The notes under the pieces were generated by a model. The model was not told the origin of the DNA and made no database searches. It was given only the letters and a program-made list of their open reading frames with translations. From Stenotrophomonas maltophilia R551-3 (GTDB lineage Bacteria > Pseudomonadota > Gammaproteobacteria > Xanthomonadales > Xanthomonadaceae), in assembly GCF_000020665.1 (NCBI RefSeq), contig NC_011071.1, positions 1,912,501 through 1,976,500 on the forward strand: a DNA stretch of 64,000 nt, written 5' to 3'. This document shows, one piece after another, positions 7,872-16,651 of the stretch; the first letter of the stretch is position 1, and each line of letters begins with the position of its first letter. The position numbers and the translations under genes are program-made.

Positions 7872-8615
7872 TCAGACCGCGCCGCCGTTGGCACGCAGAA
7901 CCTGACCGTTGATCCACCCGCCGTCGGTACCGGCCAGGAAGGCCACAGCAGCGGCGATGTCATCCGGCGTACCCAGGCGTTCAAGCGGGCTCATCTTTGC
8001 CAACCGGTCGATCAGTTCGGCTGACTTGCCTTCCAGGAACAGGCTCGTTGCCGTCGGGCCCGGTGCGACGGCGTTCACGGTGATGCCGCGGCCGCGCAGC
8101 TCCTTGCTGAGGATGGCGCTCATGGTTTCCACCGCCGCCTTGCTTGCCGCATAGACGCCATAACGCTCGAGCTTGAATCCGACCACGCTGGTGGACAGGG
8201 TGACGATGCGGCCGCCATCGCGAACCCGTCGTGCGCTCTCGCGCAGCACATTGAACGCACCCTTCAGGTTGATGGCGATGAGGCGGTCGAACAGCGCGTC
8301 TTCGCTTTCGGCCAGCGCAGCGAGTTCCAGTACCCCGGCACTGTGCACGACCACATCGATACCGCCGAAGCGGGCCTCAATGGCATTGAACAGGGATTGC
8401 ACCGCCTGAGGATTGGCAACATCGGCTTGAAGTGCGATGGCCTGGCCGCCGTTGGCCATCAGTTCGGCGGCCAGTGCTTCGGCTTCTTCGTGACGGCCGG
8501 CATAGTTGATGGCAACCGAGAAGCCATCGGCGGCGAGGCGGCGGGAGATGGCGGCACCGATACCGCGCGAGCCGCCGGTGACAAGGGCAACGGGGGCTGA
8601 GGAAGCGATGTTCAT
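7872..8615 (-). CDS. SDR family oxidoreductase (3-oxoacyl-ACP reductase-like)
   Basis: 247 aa. It begins with the Rossmann motif VTGGSRGIGAAI and has NYAG, HSAGVLE, the active-site Ser in TLSTSVVG, and YGVYAASKAAVE (YxxxK). It ends with the FabG-like AFLAGTDGGWINGQVLRANGG. This pattern places it with the NADP-dependent FabG-like SDRs. It is the first gene of a three-gene minus-strand operon. An inverted repeat at 8676-8709 lies in its promoter region. The physiological substrate cannot be told from the sequence. Confidence 0.88.
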   Translation of the reverse strand: MNIASSAPVALVTGGSRGIGAAISRRLAADGFSVAINYAGRHEEAEALAAELMANGGQAIALQADVANPQAVQSLFNAIEARFGGIDVVVHSAGVLELAALAESEDALFDRLIAINLKGAFNVLRESARRVRDGGRIVTLSTSVVGFKLERYGVYAASKAAVETMSAILSKELRGRGITVNAVAPGPTATSLFLEGKSAELIDRLAKMSPLERLGTPDDIAAAVAFLAGTDGGWINGQVLRANGGAV

Positions 8616-8675
8616 GTTCAGATCCAGGAAGGTGCACCCACATGGCGCACGATCATCCTGAGCGTAATTTCCTGA

Positions 8676-8709
8676 CGGATAATCCCCCTTGATCCGCCAA
8701 TATTATCCG
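8676..8709. promoter_or_regulatory. Inverted repeat upstream of the SDR operon
   Basis: CGGATAAT (8676-8683) and ATTATCCG (8702-8709) are exact inverted arms separated by 18 bp in the AT-richest part of the 222-bp gap before the SDR operon. The position 60-95 bp upstream of the start fits a regulator site. The binding protein is unknown. Confidence 0.4.
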
Positions 8710-8837
8710 GATGGTCGAACAATCAGGCGGCCGACCCGCTGCAGGTCCCCGTCCGGGCCCCCAGAGGCGGCTGCGCCTGCTGCAACACCCGCGCGAGGCG
8801 GGTGCGGCAGAGGGTTCCAGGCAAGGGCGGTTGCTGG

Positions 8838-9914
8838 TTACAGCTGCACCTGCTCCCACCAGCGCGTGCCGGCGCTAGGCGCCTGCATGTCCAGCGCTTC
8901 GCCCATCATCGGCGTGGCGACCGGCACGCTGTTTGCCTCCGCCAAGGCGGTGATGCGTTCGAAGGGCTGCTGCCATTCGTGCAGGGCCAGGTCGAAGGTG
9001 CCGTTGTGGATCGGCAGCAGCCACTTGCCGCGCAAGTCCAGGTGCGCCTGCAGGGTCTGTTCGGGCTGCATGTGCACGAACGCCCAGCGCGGGTCGTAGG
9101 CACCGGTTTCGATCATGGTCAGGTCGAACGGGCCGTACTTCTCACCGATGGCCTTGAAACCGTCAAAGTAGCCGGTATCGCCACTGAAGAAGATGCGGAA
9201 GTCGCCGTCCTGGATCACCCACGACGCCCACAGGCTGCGATCGCTGTCGCCCAGCCCACGGCCGGAGAAATGCTGGCCCGGGGTGGCGGTCAGGCGCAGG
9301 CCGCTGGCTTCGGTGGACTGCCACCAATCCAGCTGTTCCACCTTGCTGGCGTCCACGCCCCACGCAATCAGCTGGTCGCCCACACCCAGCGGTGCGATGA
9401 AGCGCGCGGTCTTGCCGGCCAGCTGCATCACCGCGGCATGGTCCAGGTGGTCGTAGTGGTTGTGCGAGAGGATCACGCCGGCGATCGGCGGCAGTTGGTC
9501 GATGCTGATCGGCGGCGCGTGGAAGCGGGCCGGGCCCATCCATTGCACCGGCGAAGCGCGCTCGGAGAACACCGGATCGGTCAGCCAGTACTGCCCGCGC
9601 AGCTTCAGCAGGATCGTGGAATGCCCAAGCCGGAACAGGCTGCGATCAGGCGCGGCGTCCAGGGTGGCGCGGTCCAGCGGCAGCACCGGAATGGGGTGGG
9701 CGGGCACGGTGCCCTTGGGCTTGTTGAACAGGAACGTCCACCAGATCTCCGCGCCATCGCGCAGGCCCATCGCCGGACGCGGCAGGGCATTACGGAACTT
9801 GCCGTCGCGGTACTGCGGCGATTCGGGGAAGTCGGGGAGGGACCAGGACTTGCAGAAGGTGTAGGCGGTCACGGCGAGGATTCCAAGCAAAAGGACAAGG
9901 AGCAGGCGCTTCAT
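8838..9914 (-). CDS. MBL-fold metal-dependent hydrolase (RomA/UlaG-like)
   Basis: 358 aa from MKRLLL. A single N-terminal hydrophobic helix (about residues 2-20) anchors or exports it. The metal-binding motif SHNHYDHLDHAAV, the later FSGDTGYFDGF and the C-terminal LPIHNGTFDLALH fit the beta-lactamase-superfamily branch that includes RomA and NAPE-PLD-like lipases. It is transcribed divergently from a TetR gene, and two copies of a palindromic operator lie between them, so that TetR protein very likely represses it. The true substrate is unknown. Confidence 0.85.
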   Translation of the reverse strand: MKRLLLVLLLGILAVTAYTFCKSWSLPDFPESPQYRDGKFRNALPRPAMGLRDGAEIWWTFLFNKPKGTVPAHPIPVLPLDRATLDAAPDRSLFRLGHSTILLKLRGQYWLTDPVFSERASPVQWMGPARFHAPPISIDQLPPIAGVILSHNHYDHLDHAAVMQLAGKTARFIAPLGVGDQLIAWGVDASKVEQLDWWQSTEASGLRLTATPGQHFSGRGLGDSDRSLWASWVIQDGDFRIFFSGDTGYFDGFKAIGEKYGPFDLTMIETGAYDPRWAFVHMQPEQTLQAHLDLRGKWLLPIHNGTFDLALHEWQQPFERITALAEANSVPVATPMMGEALDMQAPSAGTRWWEQVQL

Positions 9915-9931
9915 GGGTGACGTCCGCTGGG

Positions 9932-9982
9932 TACACTGCACAGTGTAGTTTCGTGTTTTTCAAAAGTACACTGAACGGTGTA
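9932..9982. promoter_or_regulatory. Two TetR operator copies between divergent genes
   Basis: TACACTGCACAGTGTA (9932-9947) is an exact 7+2+7 palindrome. TACACTGAACGGTGTA (9967-9982) is the same site with one mismatch. The copies start 35 bp apart in the gap between the MBL-fold gene (minus) and the TetR gene (plus), suggesting one operator per promoter and autoregulation. Confidence 0.75.
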
Positions 9983-10018
9983 AAATGTGCAGATCCGTTC
10001 AGCTATCTGGTTCCTGCC

Positions 10019-10630
10019 ATGCCCCGTGCCCCGCAACGCCTGACCGACCGCAAACGCGACGCCATCGTGCGCGCGGCGGTGGAGGAGTTCCGTGCGGCGG
10101 GGTACGAGGCGACCAGCATGGACCGCATCGCCGAAGTGGCCGGGGTCTCCAAGCGCACCGTCTACAACCACTTCCCGAGCAAGGAAGCGTTGTTCTCGAT
10201 GATCCTGGAGGAGCTGTGGGAGCGCAGCGTGGCCAGCGACGCACTGCCGTACCGCGCCGACCAGCCGCTGCAGGCGCAGCTGATGCAGCTGCTGGGGCAG
10301 AAGCTGGAACTGCTCAGCGATGCCAACTTCATCGACCTGGCACGGGTGGCAATGGCCGAGATCATCCATTCGCCGGAACGTGCGCAGGCCATCGTCTGCC
10401 GCATGGGCGAGAAGGAAAGTGGCGAGAGTGCCTGGATCCGCGCGGCGATCGCCGACGGCCGGCTGCGCAAGGTGGATCCGGAGTTCGCCGGTCACCAGCT
10501 GCACGGCCTGGTGAAGAGCTTTGCGTTCTGGCCGCAGGTGACGATGGGTCAGGCGCCGTTGAACGAACAGGAGCGTGCACGCGTGGCCGAATCGGCGGTA
10601 GCGATGTTCCTGGGTTTCTACGCGATCTAG
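10019..10630 (+). CDS. TetR/AcrR family repressor
   Basis: 203 aa from MPRAPQRL. It has the TetR-type DNA-binding domain: RDAIVRAAVEEFRAAGYEATSMDRIAEVAGVSKRTVYNHFPSKEALF. The C-terminal ligand domain resembles the AefR-like group (HSPERAQAI, FAGHQLHGLVKSF). It is divergent from the MBL-fold hydrolase and two matching palindromes lie between them. Its stop shares the sequence CTAG with the stop of the convergent EAL gene. Confidence 0.88.
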   Translation: MPRAPQRLTDRKRDAIVRAAVEEFRAAGYEATSMDRIAEVAGVSKRTVYNHFPSKEALFSMILEELWERSVASDALPYRADQPLQAQLMQLLGQKLELLSDANFIDLARVAMAEIIHSPERAQAIVCRMGEKESGESAWIRAAIADGRLRKVDPEFAGHQLHGLVKSFAFWPQVTMGQAPLNEQERARVAESAVAMFLGFYAI

Positions 10631-12573
10631 CTGGCAGCGAAGCGGCGGAACTCGTCGGCCGGCAATGCCGCCGAGTACAGATAACCCTGGCCGACATCCA
10701 CCCCCAGTGCGCGCAGTTGCTGTTCCTGGGCCAGGGTTTCAGTGCCTTCGGCCACCACGATCGCACCGCAGCGGTGCGCGACTTCGACGATGAAGCGCAC
10801 GATCGACTGCGACTTGGCATCGGACAGCGTGGCGATCAACGCCTGCTCGATCTTGACCTCGGCGATGGCCAGCTGCGAAAGCAGGATCAGGGTCGAATAG
10901 CCCGCGCCGAAATCATCCAGCGACAGGGTGACCCCGGCTGCCAGCAGCTGTGCGATGTTGGCATCGACCACGTCGCGCTCGACGATCTCGGTCCACTCGA
11001 CGATTTCCAGCCGCAGCATCGCACCGGGGATGTCGTGCAGCTGCAGCAGCTCCTGCAGGCGCAGACCGAAGTCGGGCAGGCGCAGGGATTCGGCGGAAAC
11101 ATTGACCGCGATCGTCAGCTTGCTGCCTTCCTGATGGCAGCGCTGCAGGAACTGGATGGCTGACTGCAGCGTGGCCCATTCCAGATCGGCCAGCCGGCCG
11201 TGCCGACGCAGCAACGAGATCACCCGCATCGGCGCGATCAAGCGGTTCTCGCCGTCACGCATGCGCAGCAATGCTTCGGCGCCGACCAGCTGGCGGTCCT
11301 GCAGGCGATGCTTGGGCTGGTAGCACAGCGGCGCGTCGCCATGCTGCAGCCAGTGCTCGAGTGCGCGCTCGATCAATGCGTCGATCTCGCTGTCGCGCTG
11401 GACCGGGTCATCGAAAAACACCACGCCCGACTCGATCGCACTCAGCGCCAGGGTGATCGCACGGAACGGGAGATGGCCATCGTCGGCAGTGGCCGGTGGC
11501 TTCAGCTCGACTACCGCACAGCGGAACAGTGGCCGGAAGCCCGGCCAGTCGCGCCCGACCAGATCAGCCAGGTTGCGAGCCAGATCGGTGATCTGCGACT
11601 GCGTGCGCAGCTCGGGCAGCGAGGTGTCACGTACCAGGATCGCCAGCGCAGCGTCGCCGAACTGGTAGATCTCCAGTTGGTGCGCCGGTAGCGAGGGCAG
11701 CAGCTGATGCACTTCGTCGGTGCTGTCATGCCGCCACAGGCCGTTGTCCTGCAGCGGCCCATAGCGCAGGCGGAGGTCGCGCAGGTTGCCCATCTCGGCC
11801 ACCACCAGGCAGGCCTTGCCGACGCCATCATTGTCACGCCAGTAGTGCTTCAGCCGTTCGCCGAGCGCGCGCATGTTGGGCAGGCCACTGATCGGGTCGA
11901 TGCGCAACCAGGCTTGCTCACGCTGCCGCTGCGTATCGATCTGTGCATCGTTGTAGACCAGCGCGAACACTGCGCCGAGCACCAGCAGCGACACCGGCAG
12001 TGCCAGTACGCGCTGGATCGCCAGCTCGGCAACCGGCAACTGCGCGGCACCGATGATGGCCACGCCCAGCGCCAGCCCCAGCGCTGTCACTGCGATGCGC
12101 ACGCCCCATGCCTGCAGGATCATGCGCGCTGACAGCTCGCTGAGCATGCGTGGGTGCAGGCGCGTGCGCAGCCAGATGCCGGCCATCACCTGCAACGTGG
12201 CTTCGATGCTGGCGGGAAGGAAGTACGGGGTGCCTGAGAACTGGTAACGGGCCAGCAGGCTGGCGGCCAGGCAGGCCAGACCGCCGCGCCAGCCACCGAG
12301 CAGGCCACTGATCAGCAGGACGTCGAAGCCGAGATTGAGCTTGACCACGCCCTGGGTGTAGCCGGCGACGAACCAGGCGTTGAACAGGTAGATCAGGCCG
12401 AGTGCTACGCCTACATACAGGCGGCGGCCTTCAATAGCGTGGCCGGAGCGGCGGGTGGCGATCAGCAGTACGCCGATCATGCCGATCACCGCCGTGGCCT
12501 GCAGCAGGTACAACGGCAGGCTGGGCAGGGCGCTGTCCAGGACCTGGGCCGAGACCCGTGAAAGCGCATCCAT
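10627..12573 (-). CDS. Membrane EAL-domain protein with degenerate GGDEF (c-di-GMP phosphodiesterase)
   Basis: 648 aa from MDALSRV; a TTG at 12603 is a less likely start. Five to six N-terminal membrane helices carry a 5TM-LYT-like signature (GLLGGWRGGLACLAASLLARYQ). A degenerate GGDEF follows: DPISGLPN is kept but the catalytic loop reads FGDAA. The EAL domain keeps the expected catalytic set: EALLR, the Asn of VNVSAESL, the Glu of EIVEW, DDFGAGYS, the Lys of EVKIEQ, AEGTET and QGYLYS. It should therefore hydrolyse cyclic di-GMP in response to an unknown membrane signal. Confidence 0.87.
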   Translation of the reverse strand: MDALSRVSAQVLDSALPSLPLYLLQATAVIGMIGVLLIATRRSGHAIEGRRLYVGVALGLIYLFNAWFVAGYTQGVVKLNLGFDVLLISGLLGGWRGGLACLAASLLARYQFSGTPYFLPASIEATLQVMAGIWLRTRLHPRMLSELSARMILQAWGVRIAVTALGLALGVAIIGAAQLPVAELAIQRVLALPVSLLVLGAVFALVYNDAQIDTQRQREQAWLRIDPISGLPNMRALGERLKHYWRDNDGVGKACLVVAEMGNLRDLRLRYGPLQDNGLWRHDSTDEVHQLLPSLPAHQLEIYQFGDAALAILVRDTSLPELRTQSQITDLARNLADLVGRDWPGFRPLFRCAVVELKPPATADDGHLPFRAITLALSAIESGVVFFDDPVQRDSEIDALIERALEHWLQHGDAPLCYQPKHRLQDRQLVGAEALLRMRDGENRLIAPMRVISLLRRHGRLADLEWATLQSAIQFLQRCHQEGSKLTIAVNVSAESLRLPDFGLRLQELLQLHDIPGAMLRLEIVEWTEIVERDVVDANIAQLLAAGVTLSLDDFGAGYSTLILLSQLAIAEVKIEQALIATLSDAKSQSIVRFIVEVAHRCGAIVVAEGTETLAQEQQLRALGVDVGQGYLYSAALPADEFRRFAAS

Positions 12574-12636
12574 AGCAGGTTCCCGCCTGTGACCGACGGC
12601 CAATGACGAGCAGGGTAGTCGCAGCAGCGCGCAGGT

Positions 12637-13539
12637 TCAATTGTGACCGCCGCCCTCAGGGAGAAGGTGGCCGGCCATGAAATCGACGAACACACGCACG
12701 CGCGGTTGCAGATGACGATGGCTTGGCCAGAGTGCCCAGAAGGTGCTTTGTTCGGTGGTCCATTCGTCCAGGATGCTGACCAGCGTGCCGTTGCCAAGCG
12801 CGTCCCGTGTGGCGAAGTCGGGCAGGCACGCAATGCCGTGGCCATCAATGGCCATGTGCAGGATTGTCTCAAGATGATTGGCGGTCATTGCAGGCATCAG
12901 CCGCACGTCCTGGCCTGCAGCGTTTGCCTGAAGCGGCCATCGCTCGATCAGGCCGGTGCCGGGAAAACGATGGAGAAGGCATGCGTGGCCGCCCAGCTCG
13001 TCCGGGTGCCGTGGCGTGCCTCGGTTCGCGAAGTACGCAGGGGCACCCACGCAGAGCAGCCGGGTGCTGCCCAGGTTGCGGCCGTGCAGCCGGGAGTCGG
13101 CGGGACTGCCTGTCCGAACGACGACGTCGAAGCCTTCCTCGATGACATCGACAAGACGATCACTGAAGTGCAGGTCCAGTTCTATGGCCGGAAAGCGGTG
13201 CGCGAATGCGGAAAGCAGCGGCAGCATCAGGCCGCTTACAAGAGGAAGACTTGCTTTCAGGCGACCGCTGGGCGCGGCGTGGGCATCGGTCAGCTCACGC
13301 TCGGCGGCAGCGACTTCGACCATGATGCGGCGGCAGCGTTCAAGGAATTGCTCGCCCTCGGCAGTCAGGCTGACACTGCGGGTATTGCGATTCAGCAGGC
13401 GGGCTCCCAGGCGCTCCTCCAGGCGGGCAATGGTCTTGCTTGCCGCCGAAGGGGTGATGCCACGCTGGCGAGCTGCGGCGGCGAAGCTGCGCGCCTCGGC
13501 GACCAGAACGAAGAGACTGAGACCGGCAAGGCTGTCCAT
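12637..13539 (-). CDS. LysR family transcriptional regulator
   Basis: 300 aa. It has the N-terminal winged helix LVAEARSFAAAARQRGITPSAASKTIARLEERLG and a substrate-binding half typical of the group that controls neighbouring transporters or reductases (VVRTGSPADSRLHGR, HLETILHMAIDGHGIACLPDF). It is divergent from an MFS exporter gene 120 bp away, which is the classic arrangement for LysR control of the neighbour. Confidence 0.88.
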   Translation of the reverse strand: MDSLAGLSLFVLVAEARSFAAAARQRGITPSAASKTIARLEERLGARLLNRNTRSVSLTAEGEQFLERCRRIMVEVAAAERELTDAHAAPSGRLKASLPLVSGLMLPLLSAFAHRFPAIELDLHFSDRLVDVIEEGFDVVVRTGSPADSRLHGRNLGSTRLLCVGAPAYFANRGTPRHPDELGGHACLLHRFPGTGLIERWPLQANAAGQDVRLMPAMTANHLETILHMAIDGHGIACLPDFATRDALGNGTLVSILDEWTTEQSTFWALWPSHRHLQPRVRVFVDFMAGHLLPEGGGHN

Positions 13540-13658
13540 GATTGGTGATTGATGACGTTGGTGTCATGAAAGTATGGACCTGATGTGGGATTTTTCCAGA
13601 ATCATGTCGTCGATAGCATCAATCCCATGGCGCTTGGCCATGTTGAAGCTTCATCCAC

Positions 13659-15170
13659 ATGTCTGTTCCCTATTCGCGGGCTGCCGAATCGTCCGCTCGG
13701 GGGCTGGTCCTTGCCGGCTGCCTGACCGCCCTCATCATTCCACTGAGCATCGCCAGCCCCGCGGTGGCCATCCCTGCGATACGTGCTGCATTGGGCGGGT
13801 CTCCCGCAGAGCTGTCCTGGATGATCAACGCCTATCTGCTGACCTACGGCAGTACGACGCTGGTGGCCGGTGGATTGGCCGATCTGTACGGCAGGCGCAG
13901 GATCTGGATCCTGGGTGCCCTGCTGTTTGCGATCGTCACCGGCCTGATTCCCTTGATGCCCGATGTGGCATGGATGAATGGCATGAGGCTGCTGCAGGGA
14001 ATGGCCGCGGCGGCAGCGTTTGCCGGCGCGATGGCGTCGTTGGCACAGGTGTTCGACGGCCAGGCGCGGGCCAGGGTGTTCAGTCTGATCGGGACCACCT
14101 TCGGCGCAGGGGCTGCGGGCGGGCCCTTGCTGGCCGGCGGGCTGATCGATGGCCTGGGCTGGGAGTGGGTGTTCTTTCTGCCCGCGCTGCTGGCCGCGTT
14201 GACCGTACCGTTGATCGCCGTTACATCCGTCGAATCGAAGAATTCAGGCTCGCCCCGGTTGGATTGGCTGGGGGCGGCAACCTTCACGCTTTCCCTGGGT
14301 TCACTCACCTACGCGATGATCGTGCTTCCAGAGTTCGGTGGACTGCATCCGCAGACGCTTGTACCGCTACTGCTCTCGGTCGTTCTGCTGGCAGCATTCA
14401 TTGCGGTGGAGCGGTCCCATCGCACGCCGCTGCTGGACCTCGAACTGCTCCGCAACCGGCGCTTTGTCGGGGTGCAGATTCTGGCCGTGGCGCCCGCGTT
14501 CTGCTACGTGGTGCTGCTGGTCATGCTGCCGGCGGGCTTCATTGGTGTGGAAGGCCTGCGGCCAACCGAAGCCGGGCTGGCGATGGCAGCATTGTCGGGT
14601 CCATTGCTTGTCGTTCCGCTGGCGTCCGGTTATCTGCTGCGATGGATTCCCGCGCGGGCGTTGTGCTGTGCCGGTCTGTTGATCGCTGCGGCTGGTCTCG
14701 CGTGGCTGGCACAGGTGTTCGAGTCCCCGCCGCAACGGTGGATGCCGATGTTGGCCATCGGTATCGGTATCGGGCTTCCGTGGGGAATCATGGATGGTCT
14801 TGCGGTCAGCGTGGTCGGCAAGGAGCAGGCAGGCATGGCTGCTGGCATCTTCAACGCGATGCGATTGGCCGGTGATGCAATCGCGCTCGCCGTGGTCGGC
14901 ATCATGCTCTCGGCCGGTATCAGTCGGAGCATGATGCTGGAGGTCGGTCACGTGGCCCGTGCCACATCGCACAAGCTGTCCATGGGCGACCTTGCCGGTG
15001 TTGCGCAGGAGCTGCCCGGCGTATCCAGAACGGTTCTGGCCCAGGCGTACCTGGGCGCGGTCCACAGCCAGCTGTTGATCCTGGCCGCTGCCACGGTAAT
15101 TTCAGCCCTCGTGCTGTGGTACCTGCTGCGCGACGAGGTTGAGCCCACGCCGGGCCGATGCAGTCAGTAG
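13659..15170 (+). CDS. MFS transporter, DHA2 (14-helix) drug exporter-like
   Basis: 503 aa with about 14 hydrophobic segments. SWMINAYLLTYGSTTLVAGGLADLYGRRRIW is the family motif A region. The central loop ends in the DWLGAATFTLSLG segment typical of EmrB/QacA-like antiporters. The substrate is unknown but is probably an organic or drug-like compound exported by proton exchange. It lies divergent to a LysR gene. Its 3' end overlaps the convergent SDR gene by 7 bp. Confidence 0.87.
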   Translation: MSVPYSRAAESSARGLVLAGCLTALIIPLSIASPAVAIPAIRAALGGSPAELSWMINAYLLTYGSTTLVAGGLADLYGRRRIWILGALLFAIVTGLIPLMPDVAWMNGMRLLQGMAAAAAFAGAMASLAQVFDGQARARVFSLIGTTFGAGAAGGPLLAGGLIDGLGWEWVFFLPALLAALTVPLIAVTSVESKNSGSPRLDWLGAATFTLSLGSLTYAMIVLPEFGGLHPQTLVPLLLSVVLLAAFIAVERSHRTPLLDLELLRNRRFVGVQILAVAPAFCYVVLLVMLPAGFIGVEGLRPTEAGLAMAALSGPLLVVPLASGYLLRWIPARALCCAGLLIAAAGLAWLAQVFESPPQRWMPMLAIGIGIGLPWGIMDGLAVSVVGKEQAGMAAGIFNAMRLAGDAIALAVVGIMLSAGISRSMMLEVGHVARATSHKLSMGDLAGVAQELPGVSRTVLAQAYLGAVHSQLLILAAATVISALVLWYLLRDEVEPTPGRCSQ

Positions 15171-15880
15171 CGCGGGTCGGCGATGGCCGGCAGTACCAGC
15201 TCGCGCACGAAGCCGGACGGTGACAGCTGCAGCAGCGCCCGCACCATCGTCACCACGTCATGCACCGGCACCAGCTCGCCTTCACCGCGTGTGGCGGCTT
15301 CGGATACCGGCACCGAAAGCGCATCGTCGGTATTGAGATACCCCAGCTGCAAGCTGGTCACCGCCAGCCGACGGTCGCGGAAGCCTTCGCGCAACGCATC
15401 GGCAATACCGTTGAGGGCGAACTTGGAGGCGCCGAATGCCACTTCCGGGCGGCCACTGCGCGGCAGCGCGGAGGTCGAGCCGGTCAGCACCAGCTGCGGA
15501 CGCGGCGAGGTCAGCACGCGGGGCAACAGGCGCTGCAGCAGCACCAGGGTCGCGCTGATGTTGACGTCGACCAGCTGCGTGAGCGCCGCATCACTTTCAT
15601 CGAGGAAGTCGTACGCGTCGCTGAAGGCCCTGTCTTCCCAGATGCCCAGGTTGTGGATCAGCACATCGATATCGGCCGGTGCCTGCGCCGCGATGTGGTC
15701 GGCAGCCACGGTCGGCTGGGACAGGTCTGCTTCGATCCATTGCAGGGTGACGCCTTCGGGGCAGGCGATGTCGCGTGGGCGGGTACGCGAGACACCGATG
15801 ACGGTGTCACCTGGGCCGCACAGGCCTTCCACGAACGCGCGCCCCAGGCCCCGGCTGGCGCCGATGATCATCAACTTCAT
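15164..15880 (-). CDS. SDR family oxidoreductase
   Basis: 238 aa from MKLMIIGASRGLGRAF, an N-terminal Rossmann motif. LIHNLGIWED is the NAG-type motif, TGSTSALP has the active-site Ser, and FGASKFALNG carries a Lys but Phe in place of the usual YxxxK Tyr, so the catalytic activity may be altered. It is the last of three minus-strand genes after ArsR-rhodanese and GNAT, with a 28-bp gap. Confidence 0.82.
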   Translation of the reverse strand: MKLMIIGASRGLGRAFVEGLCGPGDTVIGVSRTRPRDIACPEGVTLQWIEADLSQPTVAADHIAAQAPADIDVLIHNLGIWEDRAFSDAYDFLDESDAALTQLVDVNISATLVLLQRLLPRVLTSPRPQLVLTGSTSALPRSGRPEVAFGASKFALNGIADALREGFRDRRLAVTSLQLGYLNTDDALSVPVSEAATRGEGELVPVHDVVTMVRALLQLSPSGFVRELVLPAIADPRY

Positions 15881-15908
15881 GTTGCTTCCTTGTTGTGCTG
15901 CGGCGGCC

Positions 15909-16637
15909 TCACGCGGCCGCCAGAATGATGTCCCAGTCACCGAACGCGCGCAGGCCGGCGCGTTCGGCGGTGATGAGCGATGCCATGTTGTCGAGCTGGC
16001 AGCGGTACTGCGGCTGCAGCCCGGACACCTGCGCGGACAGGGCCATGGCCTGCACCAGATGGCGTGCATGACCGCAGCCACGGGCCGCCGGCAGGGTCAG
16101 CACGCCCATGTCGGCAAGCGTCGGATCCAGGCTCCACGGATACACGCTGCCGGCAGCGGCCAGCCGCTCGCCGTCGAAGGCGCCGAATACCTGCCAGTGT
16201 TCGAGTTCGACCCAGGCGGCATCGAGATCCTCCTCACTGGCGCTGGCCTGGAACACGTCAAACGCAGCAGCGTCGGCTGGGCCGAGACGGCGGATGTGGG
16301 GTGGAGCAGGGTGTTCGGCCAATGCCGCCAGGGATGCGGCAGGGAAACAGAAAATGCGGTCTGCGCCATGCGTGCGCTGGCCGATGTCGATCAGGCGCTG
16401 TTGCAGATGTTCCAGGGTCCAGTGCGCGCGTGCCTGCAGTTGCAGGCGTTCAGCCAGGACAGGGCGCAGCAGTGCGCGCGCGGGGCCGGAAACCGGCTGC
16501 AGCAGCATGCCGTTCTCGCCCTCATCGAGGTCGTCGCTGCAGGCAATGTGCAGCGTCGGGTCATCCTGCAGGACGCGTTCGCCCGCGAACAGGCGCCGCC
16601 AGCAGTTGTCGATCAACGGGGAGAACACATCATCCAT
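15909..16637 (-). CDS. GNAT family N-acetyltransferase
   Basis: 242 aa from MDDVFSPLI. The N-terminal part is unlike common GNATs. The C-terminal half carries the acetyl-CoA fold: GSVYPWSLDPTLADMGVLTLPAARGCGHARHLVQAM, where RGCGHA is the pyrophosphate loop, then YRCQLDNMASLITAERAG. It lies 14 bp after the ArsR-rhodanese gene and probably belongs to the same operon. The substrate is unknown. Confidence 0.78.
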   Translation of the reverse strand: MDDVFSPLIDNCWRRLFAGERVLQDDPTLHIACSDDLDEGENGMLLQPVSGPARALLRPVLAERLQLQARAHWTLEHLQQRLIDIGQRTHGADRIFCFPAASLAALAEHPAPPHIRRLGPADAAAFDVFQASASEEDLDAAWVELEHWQVFGAFDGERLAAAGSVYPWSLDPTLADMGVLTLPAARGCGHARHLVQAMALSAQVSGLQPQYRCQLDNMASLITAERAGLRAFGDWDIILAAA

Positions 16638-16651
16638 GACACGCAACTCAC

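Noticed and set aside
8786..8804. GC-rich hairpin (CACCCGC/GCGGGTG) after the MBL-fold gene, possible terminator
   Set aside because: No T-run on either side; could be a decay barrier but not a supported intrinsic terminator.
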